A stretch of DNA of 64,000 nucleotides from Larus michahellis (Eukaryota > Chordata > Aves > Charadriiformes > Laridae), in assembly GCF_964199755.1 (NCBI RefSeq), contig NC_133896.1:90442215-90506214 (forward strand), read 5' to 3'. Shown here piece by piece: positions 23,157 through 37,898 of this stretch; position 1 is the stretch's first letter, and each line of letters starts with the position of its first letter. The notes beneath the pieces are model-generated. The model was not told the DNA's origin. It made no database searches and was given only the letters and a program-made list of their open reading frames with translations. The position numbers and the translations under genes are program-made.

Positions 23157-24278
23157 ATGGTTCTCCTCTGGTTCCTTGTGGCCGTCCTGGTCCCTGTGGG
23201 TAAGCGATCTTCTCTTCCGCTTGAAGAGCTGCCCTGGAGCTGCTGCTGCTGCCTCAGCCGTGTGCCCAGTCGTTGTCAGTGCCCCATTCCCCAAGGCTTC
23301 CCGGGGGAGGATGGGCAATTGTCGTGGTTTAGCCTCAGATGGCAACAAAGAACCACGTGCCGCTCGCACGTCCCTTCCTAATACAGGAAGGATCGTAAGA
23401 AAAGGCAAGACTCTTGGGTTGGGACAAAGGCAGTTTAACAGGACAGTAAAGGGAACAGGCAAACAACAACAACAACACGGATAGGGGAATATACAAACGC
23501 GATTACGGAACCGCCGCTCCCCGCCGCTCGCCGACCGGCCGGACCGGGACGCCCCAGCCCGCTTTTAAGCAGCAACTTCCTGCCCCCTCCCCCGGCAGCT
23601 CAGGGTGGGCGTGGCTCACATGGCATGGAATACCAGGAAAAGTTAACCCTATCCCCACCGGAACCAGGACAGCAATGAACGAGGTGAGCTTTTCCTCAAC
23701 CTCTAAACTCAGAAATCTCTACACATCTACAAAGGTGCTTTTTTCTATCCCAGTTTAATACTTCAATTGAGAGTACCGAAGTAATTGTTTTTCATAACAA
23801 ATTTGCCATTGTCTTTGAAGCTAGTTGGTGGGTTTTTATTCTCCTGTTTGTCTTAGAGAAACAGGACACTGTCCCATAGAGCTTGCTGACATCCTTATGC
23901 CGCCCCATGCCGTAGTTCAAGGCTGTGTTTTTGCGTCCCCTTCAATGCATTTCACTCCTCACATCTCTTCCCTTCTCTTTGCAGACCAGGCCCTTCAGCA
24001 GTCGCCAGACACCGTCGTCCGAGTGGGAGACTCTGTGGTTCTGAACTGTTCCCAAAAGGACAATGCATACTCAGCCATGTCCTGGTACAAGTTGCCCACG
24101 GGGAAGGATGCCACTCTGCAGTTGGTTGTATATTCGGTGGAAGGTGGCAGGGCAGAGATTGAGAAGGAATTCAGAAATCACTTTTGGAATAATGGGACTA
24201 AGGGCTACCGCTTATCTGTGGCGATAGATTACGCGCTACTCAATGACTCTGGCACATATTTTTGTGCTGAGGGAGGCC
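23157..24278 (+). CDS. TRBV: TCR V segment, subgroup 2, copy b: coding intact, RSS heptamer altered
   Basis: Leader exon 23157-23199 (GTAAGC donor) and V exon 23985-24278, separated by a 785-nt intron that contains a solo LTR (23320-23671). The V domain begins DQALQQSPDTVVRVG. First Cys is in LNCSQK, Trp in SWYKLPTGKD, and second Cys in DSGTYFCAEGG. A NGT sequon lies in FR3 (FWNNGTKG). This is the only subgroup-2 copy with an intact domain. Its heptamer, however, is CATAGTG, changed at the third base, which normally matters most for RAG cleavage. Rearrangement efficiency is therefore doubtful. Confidence 0.85.
23320..23671 (-). mobile_element. Solo LTR inside the V2b leader intron
   Basis: A 352-bp element with TG...CA ends (TGTCGTGG... 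to ...CCAGGACA), flanked by 5-bp target duplication GCAAT (23315-23319 and 23672-23676). Read on the complement it starts TGTCCTGGTTCCGG, carries a TTAAAA TATA-like box in a GC-rich context and a CAA-rich repeat, as in the LTRs at 31663 and 58313. The corresponding introns of V2a and V2c keep a single GCAAT. No internal viral sequence remains, so it is a solo LTR of an endogenous retrovirus with 5-bp duplications. Confidence 0.9.
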
Positions 24279-24316
24279 CATAGTGACTCAAAATCCGGAG
24301 CAGCATAGCAGAAACC
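24279..24316 (+). promoter_or_regulatory. Degenerate V-RSS of subgroup 2 copy b
   Basis: Heptamer CATAGTG at 24279-24285 (C to T at position 3), 22-bp spacer, nonamer GCAGAAACC at 24308-24316. Both sister copies have CACAGTG and GCACAAACC. The change also makes the codon run end in a TAG just inside the signal. Confidence 0.75.
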
Positions 24317-24409
24317 TTTCCGTGCAAAGAGGGATGTGCCCCCAGCACACACACAGAGCGGTGTATTTGACAGTAGATTATGTTCTCCTCTTGCCCTCCA
24401 CTCTACCTC

Positions 24410-24640
24410 GACCTGATTGTTAAGGGACTGGAACAAAATCTGAGGGATTTGGGTCTTTTTAGTCTCGAAAAAAGACGACTGAGCAGGGATCTTATCAATG
24501 CTTATAAATACTTAAAGGGTGGGTGTCAGGAGGATGGGGCTGGGCTCTTTTCAGTGCTGCCCCATGACAGGACAAGGGGTAATGGGCACGAACTTGAACA
24601 TAGGAAGTTCCATCTAAACATGAGGAGGAACTGTCTACTT
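24410..24640 (+). mobile_element. CR1 fragment downstream of V2b, sense orientation
   Basis: The + strand encodes [21 protein letters not shown] and a [20 protein letters not shown] stretch, the C-terminal tail of a CR1 ORF2. It lies between V2b and the shared 3' flank. The flanks of V2a and V2c lack it, so it inserted only in this copy. Confidence 0.8.
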
Positions 24641-26345
24641 CAGGAGCACTGCCTACTTCAGGAAACTCGTGTTTATCATCTGTCTGTCTTCTGCCTGATC
24701 TCTAATTGCTTGGCTGGAAATCCAAGGCCAACCTGGAGTTGAATCTGGCAAGGGATTCTGGGGTCTCCTGGGATTGCTCACATTGTGGTTTCCTAGAGTA
24801 CAGGTGCCTCGATCGTAACCCAGGGTTCAGCACACTGCCTTGCATGAGGAGCTCCGAGTTGCAGAGTACTGGCAAAACCATGCCACTGAGGACTTCTATG
24901 TGTGCACTGGTGCCTTTGCCCCACCAGTCTGCAGTGAATGGGTACGCTGCTGTGTGCCAGGGTGCCTGGGTCACGCCGTTACCCTGTGACCTGAACATTC
25001 TGATGTATGCCATGTAGCTCGGGTCTTGATGGTATCCAAGAATGGAGCATGGTCCTGTAGGTGAGGAGCCCCAGGCCACAAGGTGCTCCGTGGCAATAAT
25101 CCACCATACCCTTGGCTCTGCTAACCGGAATGGAGGTGTCAGGGCCAGGAGGGGGATCATTCCTCCACCCAGCTCCACACTTTGGAGACCATAACTGCGG
25201 ACTGGAACCACTTGGTGTCCCCAGGACAAGGGAGATGTCCACTAGGGGTCTTGAGATGATGAGCACTGGAACACAGGGCAGGTGGGCAGAGGTTGAAGGT
25301 TCTAGGTTTGTCTGGCCAGAAGATGAGAATGCAGGGGAGCATTAGGTGCAGCCTCTCATTTCCTGGAGGGAGCTGAGGACGAGTTAGAGACAGAGTCTTC
25401 TTGGAGGTCCCCATGAAAGGACTGAAAAGTGATGGGCACAATCTGTGATGGGGAAATTCTGCTGAGGCAGGGGGACAAATTCTTTGCCAGAGGAGTGAGG
25501 TAGCCCAAGGACAAGGCCTTGTACTTGAAGGAGAGGTCTGCATTTAGGGAGACTTTCCAACCACCCTGGTCCATGCCCTGAGAGACCTGCTCCAATTTTA
25601 GAGACAAACCTTACCTGAGTGCAGGGCAGACTGGAAACCCTTGGATACCACACCCCCGAGTACCTCCATCAGCCTTTGGTGTGTTCCCCAGTGCCCTACG
25701 TCTTTCAAGAAAAATGGGGGAATATTTGGGTGAGAGGGTCTTTGCGGTACTCACGTAGACTGCTGGTTTCCCATTAAAGTCCTGCCAAGAAAGACAAATG
25801 TGTGTTAATGCTGTCTGGTGATGGGAGAAAGGGATAGAAAGTTCCTCTCTGTGGAAGGAAGGTGCCCTCTGTCCCTTTTCCCTAAGCAGACTGTTTCACT
25901 GCTCAGGTGTCCCAGGTGAAGACCTTTGCTGAAACCAGTTCTGGGGTTCTTAAAAAGCCCTGTGACTTCAAAGAGATTCTAGTGGGGTCCCATCACACAG
26001 GATTCCAGCCTTAGATGAGGTCCCCAGGATTTGTCCAAGATGAGTGTCCTCAAGGCTTGACTTTCATCCAGTGCTCCTTACTCCATCACACGGAAGAGCT
26101 CAGCTGCCTTTCAGCCCTTGAGGCTGCACTCCACTCTACCTGGACGTCTCTGGACCAGTCCAACCCAGCCTGACTGTCCTCACTCCCACTTCCTTTTGTC
26201 CCTTGGTCAGGATGGGATGGGTGCCCTCTCTGTGCTGCTTGGGGCAGGAGGTGGAATCAAGGCCTGTGGTCTGTCTCTCCTACCTGCCACTTCCGCCCTA
26301 TCATGTTCACCACGATCCTGCTGTTGAACGTGCCTTTGCCCTGGG
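24641..26345 (+). repeat. V2b 3' flank up to trypsinogen region
   Basis: V2-flank block, then about 300 bp (26040-26345) shared only with the right unit (52690-52997) leading to the CR1 fragment. Nothing coding recognised. Confidence 0.5.
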
Positions 26346-27310
26346 AATCACAGAATGACAGAATGGTAGGGGTTGGAAGGGACCTCTGGAGATCATCTCA
26401 TCCAACCCTCCTGCCAAAGCAGGTTCACCTGGAGGAGGTTGCACAGGAACGCGTCCAGATGGGTTTTGAATGTCTCCAGAGACGGAGAGACCATTACCTC
26501 TCTGGGCAGCCTGTTCCAGTGCTCTGCCACCCTCAAAGTAAAGAAGTTCCTCCTCATGTTTAGGTGGAACTTCCTATGTTCAAGTTTGTGCCTGTTACCT
26601 TTTGTCCTATCATTGGGCAGCACTGAAAAGAGCCTGGCCCCATCCTCCTGACACCCAGCCTTTAAGTATTTGTAAGTGCTGATAAGGTTCCCCCTCAGCT
26701 GTCTTTTCCAGACTAAAAAGACCCAAATCTCTCAGCCTTTCTTCATAAGTGAGATGTTCCAGTCCCCCGATCATCTTCGTAGCCCTTTGCTGCACCCTCT
26801 CCAGCAGTTCCCTGTTCTTCTTGAACCAGGGAGCCCAGAACTGGACACAGTACTCCAGATGTGGCCTCACCAGGGCAGAGGAGAGGGGGAGGATGACCTC
26901 CCTCGACCTGCTGGCCACACTCTTCTTGATGCACCCCGGGATGCCTTTGGCCTTCTTGGCCACAAGGGCACATTGCTGGCTCATGGTCATCCTGTTGTCC
27001 ACCAGGACTCCCAGGTCTCTTTCCACTGAGCTGCTCTCCAGCAGGTCAGCCCCCAACCTGTACTGGTGCATGGGGTTATTCCTCCCCAGGTGCAGCACCC
27101 TACACTTGCCCTTGTTGAATTTCATAAGGTTTCTCTCCGCCCAGCTCTCCAACCTGTCTAGGTCTCTCTGTATTGCAGCACAGCCTTCCGGTGTGTCAGA
27201 CACCCCTCCCAGTTTTGTATCATCAGCAAACTTGCTGGGGGTGCACTCCATCCCTTCATCCAGGTCGTTGATGAATATATTGAAGAGGACTGGAACTGGA
27301 CTGGAAGAGG
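26346..27310 (-). mobile_element. 5'-truncated CR1 fragment behind trypsinogen gene 1
   Basis: On the - strand it encodes a reverse transcriptase tail with [36 protein letters not shown] and [10 protein letters not shown], with a frameshift near 26690. It ends at octamer-like CACAGAATGACAGAATGG, the CR1 3' end. It is of a different CR1 subfamily from the long LINE and is truncated near 27310. Shared with the right unit. Confidence 0.85.
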
Positions 27311-27763
27311 ACTGGGGACTGGTCCATGAAGAGAACAAGCCCTTAGCAAGAGGTTGTTTCATTCCCAAGTGGAGCTTTTGGAGAGGTTCCACTAAGGAAT
27401 GTTCAGTCATATAGCCAGGGGTGGGGGTGAGAGTGGGGGCGATGGGGAGCGTTTGTGCTGCTGCCTGCTGTTTTCTACAGTAGAAGTCTGCTGCCTGTAT
27501 GATTCAGCGCACTCTGTCGGCTTTTTTAGGCAGTTTTGTAGCACCTGAGTACATGCTGATAAACAGAAAGGATGGCTGCCTGTAACTCACTGACAGGCTC
27601 CTGAAGATGAAGCTGAAAAATGGTGCAAGATCCTGCTAGTTGAGAAGCACTACAAATATTAAATATTTTCCTTGGAGTGATATTCCCTGCCTCTGCCCTC
27701 CATACAAATGGCCTATGGAAGTACCCAGAGAAATGTTGCACAAAGAAGGGGTGCCTGAAAGTC

Positions 27764-27769
27764 TTTATT
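27764..27769 (-). terminator. Polyadenylation signal of trypsinogen gene 1
   Basis: AATAAA on the - strand, about 90 nt beyond the TGA stop (27861-27859). Confidence 0.75.
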
Positions 27770-27858
27770 TTTTGATAATTTTGGTGTGTCCAGTCCCAAA
27801 ACGGAAGAAAATGATGAGGAGAAGAAACAGGTCACATCATAGAATGAGAGAGAGCGTC

Positions 27859-31190
<3,332 letters not shown>

Positions 31191-31662
31191 GATCTCGACA
31201 CAGCCTCAAGCCCCGACTGGTGCACTGCAAGTGTGAGCTGCTAGAAATACATTTTTTGAGATGGCCTTATCTCTAGTCCAAGGTTTTCTCCGGACAAAAA
31301 GTACACAGTGGAAAATTTGAAGATCCAAATGTGGTCATTAACAGGCACAGGCAGAAAGTAAAAATAACATATCAGTTAATAATAAACCTTTCCTAAGATA
31401 GAGAGCTATTTCAAATTATTTCAGAGGGCAGCCTTCAACTTAAAAATACCTTTGGGCTTTGGAAGGTGTGTAGTTGTTTGTCTATCTCATTCCTATACGC
31501 AGCACCTGTTGAGGGCAACCCTCAAACCCCTTTGAGATTCCTCTGCGCTGATGGTGTCATTATTAAAAATGTGTATTTTTACTGGAAGCTGAATATTGTA
31601 GGTAATGGACAGCAATACTATGCATTTATATTTACACAAAGCAAAACAAAGCAAAGGAAAGC

Positions 31663-32004
31663 TGTCCTGGTTCCGGCGGGGATAGGGTTAATTTTCCCTG
31701 GTATCCCATGCCATGTGAGCCATGCCCACCCTGAGCTGCCGGGGGAGGGCGCAGGAAGTCGCCGCTTGGAGCGGGCGGGGGCGTCCCGGGTCCGGGACCG
31801 GGAGCGGCGGTTCCGTAACCGTGTTTGTGTATTCCTCTGTCCGTGTTATTGCTGTTGTTTGCCTGTTCCCTTTGCTGTTCTGTTAAACTGCCTTGGTCTC
31901 AACCCAAGAGTCCTGCCTTTTTTTCTTCCGATTCTTCCTGTATTGGGAAGGCGCGAGCGAGCGGCACCTGGTTCTTTGTCGCTGTCTGAGGCCAAACCAC
32001 GACA
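31663..32004 (+). mobile_element. Solo LTR between trypsinogen gene 1 and the LINE
   Basis: A 342-bp element, TGTCCTGG at the start and CACGACA at the end, with target duplication AAAGC at 31658-31662 and 32005-32009. It is the same family as the LTR in the V2b intron but in the other orientation, and is GC-rich against AT-rich surroundings. Shared with the right unit (58313-58659), so it is older than the large duplication. Confidence 0.9.
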
Positions 32005-32551
32005 AAAGCAAAACAAAACACCCCCAAACCTCTCAGTGTTCATTTGTTAATTGTATTTCAGCAAATTCCTTTTCTTGAGTCATGTGTGCATGTGTGTTTT
32101 TATCATATCGAACACAGCATTTCCCCAAATAAAATGATTCAAAAGTAGTTTCAATGAGGATAAAACTATTCCGTGCCCAACCCCCACCCCCCCACCTTCT
32201 AAGTTAAATAGCTCAAATGTGGGAATTCTCACCACATCTCTTTGAAAGCATTTCTCTCACCTAATCCTTATGATAATATTGGCCTAAGTACCAAAACACG
32301 TATTTTTTTATTTAGCTTTGGAATGTTCTACAGATACTAATTTTTGCCATGGAAGAATTTCAGTATAACATTGATGCCTATGGATGTAGAATCATAGAAT
32401 CATTTAGATTGGAAAAGAGCCTTGGGATCATCGAGTCCAACCATCAGCTCCACTCTACAAAGTTCTCCCTTACACCATATCCCTTAACACCACATCTAAA
32501 CGAGTCTTAAACACATTCAGGGATGGTGACTCCACCACCTCCCTGGGCAGC

Positions 32552-35446
32552 CTATTTCAGTGTCTGACCACTCTTTCTATGAAGAATTTTTTTCCTAATG
32601 TCCAGCCTAAACCTACCGTGCTGCAGCTTGAACCCGTTCCCTCTTGCTCTATCGCTAATTACCTGTGAGAAGAGACCAGCACCAACCTCTCTACAATGTC
32701 CTTTCAAGTAGTTGTAGAGAGTGAAGAGGTCTCCCCTCAGTCTCCTCTTCCTCAAACTAAACAGTCCCAGCTCCTTCAGTCGCTCCTCATAAGATTTATT
32801 CTGCAGGCCCTTCACCAGCTTCGTTGCCCTGCTCTGCACTCGCTCCGGCACCTCGATATCTCTCTCATATTGAGGTGCCCAGAACTGGACACAATACTCA
32901 AGGTGTGGCCTCACCAGTGCTGAGTACAGGGGGACAATCACCTCCCTCCTTCTGCTGGTCACACTATTTCTAATACAAGCCAGGATGCCATTGGCCCTCT
33001 TGGCCACCTGGGCACACTGCTGGCTCATGTTCCGCCACTTGTCAATTAGAACCCCCAGGTCCTTTTCTGCCAGGCAGCTCTCCAGCCACACTTCCCCAAG
33101 GCTGTAGCGATGCATGGGGTTGTTGTGGCCCAAGTGCAGGATCCAGCACTTGGCCTTGTTGAAGCTCATACTGTTAGCATTGGCCCATCGATCCAATCTG
33201 TCCAAGTCTCTCTGTAGAGCCTCCCTATCCTCATGTAGATCAACACTCCCGCTTAGCTTCGTGTCATCTGCAAACTTGCTGATGATACACTCTATGTCCT
33301 TATCAAGGTCATCAATAAAGATGTTAAACAGAAATGGTCCCAACACTGAGCCCTGAGGGACACCACTTGTGACCGGCTGCCAGCTGGATTTAAGTCCATT
33401 GCCCACCACTCTTTGGGACCACCCATCCAGCCAGTGCTTGATCCATCAGATCATACGCTCATCCAGGCCATGAGCCACCAGTTTTTCCATGAGAATTCTA
33501 TGGGGGACAGTGTCAAATGCTTTTTGAAAGTTTAGGTAGACAATGTCCACAGCCTTTCCCTCATCCAATAATCGGGTCATCTTGTCATAGAAGGAAATCA
33601 GGTTCGTCAGGCAGGATCTGCCTTTCATAAACCCATGCTGACTAGGCCTGATCCCCTGCTTGTCCATTATATGACTTGTAATGGCACTCAAGATGATCTG
33701 CTCCATGACCTTCCCTGCTACCGAGGTCAGACTGACAGGCCTATAGTTTCCCGGATCCTCCTTTCTGCCTTTTTTGTAGATGTGCGCTGCATTTGCTACC
33801 CTCCAGTCCACTGGGACCTCCCCAGTTAGCTCTGACTTCAGGTAGATAATGGAAAGTGGCTTGGCGAGCACGTCTGCCAACTCTTTCAGCACTCTTGGAT
33901 GTAACCCATCCAGTCCCATAGACTTGTGCGCATCCAAGCGACGTAGCAGGTCACCGATCACTTCCTCTTTAATTGTGATGGCCTCGTTCAGCTTCCCCTC
34001 CCTGTCTCCTAGCTCACGAGGCTGGGTGCCCAGGGAACAGCTAGTTCCACTGCTAAAGACTGAGGCAAAGTAGGCATTGAGCACCTCAGCCTTTTCCTCA
34101 TCCTTTGTGACTATGTTTCCCTCTGCATCCAATACGGGAGGGAGATTTTCCCTAATCCTCCTTTTGTTGTTAATGAATTTATAGAAACATTTTTTGTTAC
34201 CCTTAACGGCTGTAGCTAGGTTGAGCTCTAGCTGCGCTTTGGCTCTCCTAATTTTCTCCCTGCATAGCTTCGGTATATCCGTATAGTCTTCATGAGAGAC
34301 CTGCCCCCTCTTCCAGAGGTCATAGACTCTCCTTTTGTTCTTGAGGTCCAGCCAAAGGTCCCTATTTAGCCAGGCCGGTCTCCTTCCCCACCTACTTGTT
34401 TTTGGGCACACGGGGACAGCCTCCTCCTGTGCCTTTAAGACTTCTCTCTTGAAGTATGTCCAGCCTTCCTGGGCTCCTATATCCTTCAGGGCAGACTCCC
34501 AAGGGATTTTGTCCAGCAGTCTTCTGAACAGGTCAAAATTTGCCCTCTGGAAGTCTAAGGTGGCAGTTTTACTAACCCCTCTCCTTGTTTCCCGAAGAAT
34601 CAGAAATTCGATCATCTCACAATCACTGTGCCCTAGACGGCCACCAACTGTTACTTCCCCCACAAGTTCTTCCCTGTTCACAAGAAGCAGGTCCAGGAGG
34701 GCACCTTCCCTCGTTGGCTCACTTACCAGCTGTGTGAGGAAGTTATCTTCCACACATTCCAGGAACCTCCTGGATTGTTCCCTCTCTGCTGTGTTGTATT
34801 CCCAGCATATATCCGGGAGGTTAAAGTCCCCCACAAGAACAACGGCAAGTGACCGCGAGATTTCCCCCAGCTGCTTATAGAAAGCTTCATCTGCCTCACT
34901 GCTTTGGTTGGGAGGTCTATAGCAGACTCCCACAGCGATATCAGCTTTATCGGCCCTTAACCTAATCCAAACACTCTCCACCCCATCATCAGTATACTTG
35001 ATTTCTGAGCTCTCACAGCATTCTCTAATATCCAGGGCCACTCCTCCGCCTCTCCTTTCCTGTCTGTCCCTCCTGAAGAGCTTGTAGCCATCGATTGTGG
35101 CACTCCAGTCGTGTGAGGCATCCCACCACGTTTCTGTGATAGCCACTATGTCATAGTTTCCCTGGTGCATCATGGCTTCAAGCTCTCCCTGTTTGTTGCG
35201 CATACTGCTTGCATTGGTATAGATGCACTTCAGATGTGCCAATGACTCCAGCCCCTTTTTGTGAGTGTGGGCCCCATTTCCCACCAGACCCCTCTCAGGT
35301 GCTTCCATGATTTCTAAACATCTGTCCCTTCTCTCAAATGAAATGGCAGAGTGAGAGTCCTCGCTAGTCAACCATCCTTCAAGCCCTGGCATGCCTCCCT
35401 TGGGTTTATTCCTGACAGGCCCAGTTATCTCCCCTTCCCCCCTCAT
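32552..35446 (-). pseudogene. CR1 ORF2 (endonuclease and reverse transcriptase), left unit
   Basis: The N-terminal AP-endonuclease domain shows IYTNASSMRNK, ITETWW, VLVGDFNLPDICW and LGHSDC. The last replaces the catalytic His of SDH with Cys in this copy. The RT domain follows: NYRPVSLTS, QKAFDTVPH, then a single in-frame TGA (33446-33448) after LDERMI. The same frame resumes with [18 protein letters not shown] and the FADDTKL active-site box and ends near 32552. One stop and a lost endonuclease residue make it inactive. Confidence 0.9.
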
Positions 35447-35448
35447 AT

Positions 35449-36507
35449 CTAGTTTAAAGCCCTGTCAATAAGCCTTGCTAACTCCTGCCCCAAAATTCTT
35501 TTCCCCTTCTGGGACAGGTGCATCCCACCTGCCAGCAGCAGGTCAGGTGACTCATATAGCAGCCTGTGGTCAAAAAACCCAAAGGCCTGCTGATAACACC
35601 AGTCCCGGAGCCACGAGTTGACCTTTTGCCTCTTCCTGTTAATTTCCTCATTCATGATTGCCACTGAAGGGATAGAGGAGAATACAACTTGTGTTCCTGA
35701 TCCCTTAAGCCACCGCCCCAAGGCTCAAAAATCTCTTTACATCGATTTTGGGCTCCTCCTACCCACTTCATCACTACCCACCTGAAATACTAAGAGGGGG
35801 TAGTAGTCAGAGGAGTTTACTAGGGCTGGAAGTTTGTCCAACACATCCCTGACCCGTGCCCCAGGGAGGCAGCAGACTTCCCTGTGAAGTGGGTCAGGAC
35901 GGCATATTGGCCCCTCCGCCCCCCTCAGTAGAGAGTCGCCCACAACAACGACCCATCTGCTTTTCCTTTTGGAGCCAGTGGTGATGCTGGGTCCATGGCG
36001 ACTTGGTCTTTCTGACATTTCTGGCCTGGGTGTATCATCCTCCTCTCCAACAGCCAGTTCCTCCTGCAGGACTCCATACCTGTTCTGCAAGGGCAACTGG
36101 GAAGGTGGGAGGGGCCGGGAGGGGATTCTCCTGCTTCCCTGAGCAGGGACCTGTTTCCATTCCCCCTCTTCTCTGCGATCCCCTCCTACTGCCTGGTGAC
36201 GAGAGGGGAGCGAGTCCTCTGACTTGTGTGGGGCCTCACCCTGTTCCCTTTCTCTCAGGGAGCGGGTCCACCAGTCACTCTCCCTCTCACATTCCCTGAT
36301 ACTCCTCAACCTCTCCACTTCCTCCTTCAGCTCAGCCACCAGAACGAGCAGATCATCTACCTGTTCACATCTGACGCAGGTGTTGTCTCCGCTGCCCTCC
36401 ATCGCGAGTGCCAGGCTCCGGCACTCTCTGCAGCCCGAGGCCTGGACGCCCATATATTTGCGCGGGGCCTCTGTCTGGGTGCTCACAGTTTTCTGTGAAC
36501 TGCCCAC
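35449..36507 (-). pseudogene. CR1 ORF1 (zinc-knuckle, coiled-coil, esterase-like), left unit
   Basis: The first part (36507-35737) has two CxxC pairs (CRECRS and CVRCEQ), a coiled-coil stretch (LVLVAELKEEVERLRS), a basic proline-rich linker and an esterase-like start (VVVVGDSLLRGAEG). A TAA at 35737-35739 and a TGA shortly after interrupt the frame, which then continues to 35449 with LGRWLKGSG and HLSQKGKRILGQEL. The residue three before the final His is Gly rather than the Asp expected of a DxxH esterase motif. The ORF cannot make a full protein. Confidence 0.8.
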
Positions 36508-36649
36508 CAGCTGACAGCCCTCAGCACAGGCCGAGGGCTTTTGCCGGCTTCCAAAAGGCGCACAAAGAGCTTTTAGTCGGCCCTTTTCGCTGCAGATCCC
36601 TTCCCCAGCGCAGTCTTACCTGCCCTGCAGCTGGCCCCTGCAGCAGTTT

Positions 36650-36700
36650 GCCGGGTGTGGTGGCGCACGCCTGTCGTCCCAGTACGTGGGAGTCTCCCGC
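36650..36700 (+). pseudogene. 7SL RNA 5'-domain-like fragment, left unit
   Basis: The stretch GCCGGGTGTGGTGGCGCACG and the following CCTGTCGTCCCAGTA closely resemble the first ~45 nt of vertebrate 7SL (SRP) RNA. Similarity ends after about 50 nt, so it is a truncated relic, with no visible pol III terminator attached. It lies between the LINE and the P module. Confidence 0.55.
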
Positions 36701-36832
36701 TTCGCAACCGCAGTTTTCCTTATGCCTTTCCTGAACTGTCTTCTTCAGAGAAACACTGAGCTGGGTGACATCCCACTAGCCTCCTTCTTCCCAGCCTGAT
36801 GAGGCAGGAGTACCACCAGGGATCCTAGCCCA

Positions 36833-37898
36833 TTGCCATTTCTTCTCTTTGCCTGTCACCAGGTAGAGCTCCAGGCACAGGCTCCGACAGTTCCCATGAG
36901 GAGGGAAAGGTGCTGCCAGCAGCGCTGGGCATGGTGGAGACCTCTGTCATTTGTTGCCTGGGTTCCTTTCACTCTTGCCACTCTCCCGGCTGTGCATCCC
37001 TGTGCCGAGTTTGCCCCATTCAGGAGAGGCCATGTGGCTGTCCCCCTGGGCAGAGACACCCGAGGGCGCTGTGGGGAGGACGGCAGTGGCTGGAGTCCCC
37101 TGAGCCTGTGAGCAGAGCAGTAGAGCGGTGTCACTGGTGGAGCAGGAGTGAATGAAATCGCACTGTACAGCTGCAGCACCAGGCTGAGACAACCAAGGGT
37201 CCCCAGCTGAGTCCCAGGGAGAAACCATCTCTGGAGGAAGCTGGGCTACTGCCTGTCAGCAAGGAAAGTGAATGGAGAAGCCACCCTAGCCCCATTCCTC
37301 AGCGCCTCTTCTCCCTCATGCCTCCCCCTTTGGGCCACACTCTTCAAAGGCATTTACCTTCCTCTCCTACTCCTCTCCCCAGCTCTGATGGGCCAGGGCT
37401 GGAGGGAGCCCTGCACACACCCACCCCCACCCCCACACAGACTGACCCCTCATATACCTATAAAAAAAGAATGAGCCATGGCTGGGGGAGAGAGGGAAAA
37501 TGCCTGGGGAAATGCAAGGAACCTCTGTGTGTCCTGCATAGCTCATGTCTCCAGCTCTCGAGGACTTCAGAAGCAGGAGGGGAACTCTCAGCATTTTTCT
37601 GCCTTGCACGCACTCAGACTCCCATGCAACCTCAGCACGGTCCTCTCCATGCAACCCCCCTTCTCCTCTCCGCATGCACACAGCCACCGCCCCCCATCTC
37701 TGCAGGGTTTATAGTTTCCTGTGACTGTGTGTGTCCTTCCCCACTGTTCCCAGCCAGCCAATCCTTTCTCACCTTTCATGTCCTGCCCAACCCCAATATG
37801 TCTAATATGTCTCACCCTCCTCACCCAGGGCTTCCTCTTCCCATGTCTCTGGGCAGCGACAAAAGGCAGGTCCCTGAAAGGACAGGGGCTTTTCCCGC
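36833..37898 (+). repeat. P module before V1e
   Basis: Same block as at 6345 but preceded by the LINE and 7SL-like fragment instead of a V3 relic. Its left flank (GATGAGGCAGGAGTACCACC) is closely similar to that of the V3-linked copies. Confidence 0.6.

Larger units (their letters stand above)
32389..36510 (-). mobile_element. Near full-length CR1 LINE, left unit
   Basis: A non-LTR retrotransposon about 4.1 kb long, inserted on the - strand. The 3' end shows the CR1-type repeated ATTCTATG octamers (near 32389-32404 on the complement), with no poly-A tail. It holds a decayed ORF1 (36507-35449) and ORF2 (35446-32552). The 5' limit is uncertain; GC-rich sequence up to about 36650 may be 5' UTR. 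It sits downstream of trypsinogen and just before the next P module, and is shared with the right unit, so it inserted before the large duplication. Confidence 0.9.

Noticed and set aside
31240-32388. Possible gene in the AT-rich gap beside trypsinogen gene 1
   Set aside because: Apart from the solo LTR, only short unconserved frames and homopolymer runs are present.
35737-36514. Plus-strand open frames over the CR1 ORF1 as host genes
   Set aside because: They are antisense shadows of the LINE ORF and vary between the two copies as expected of noncoding strands.
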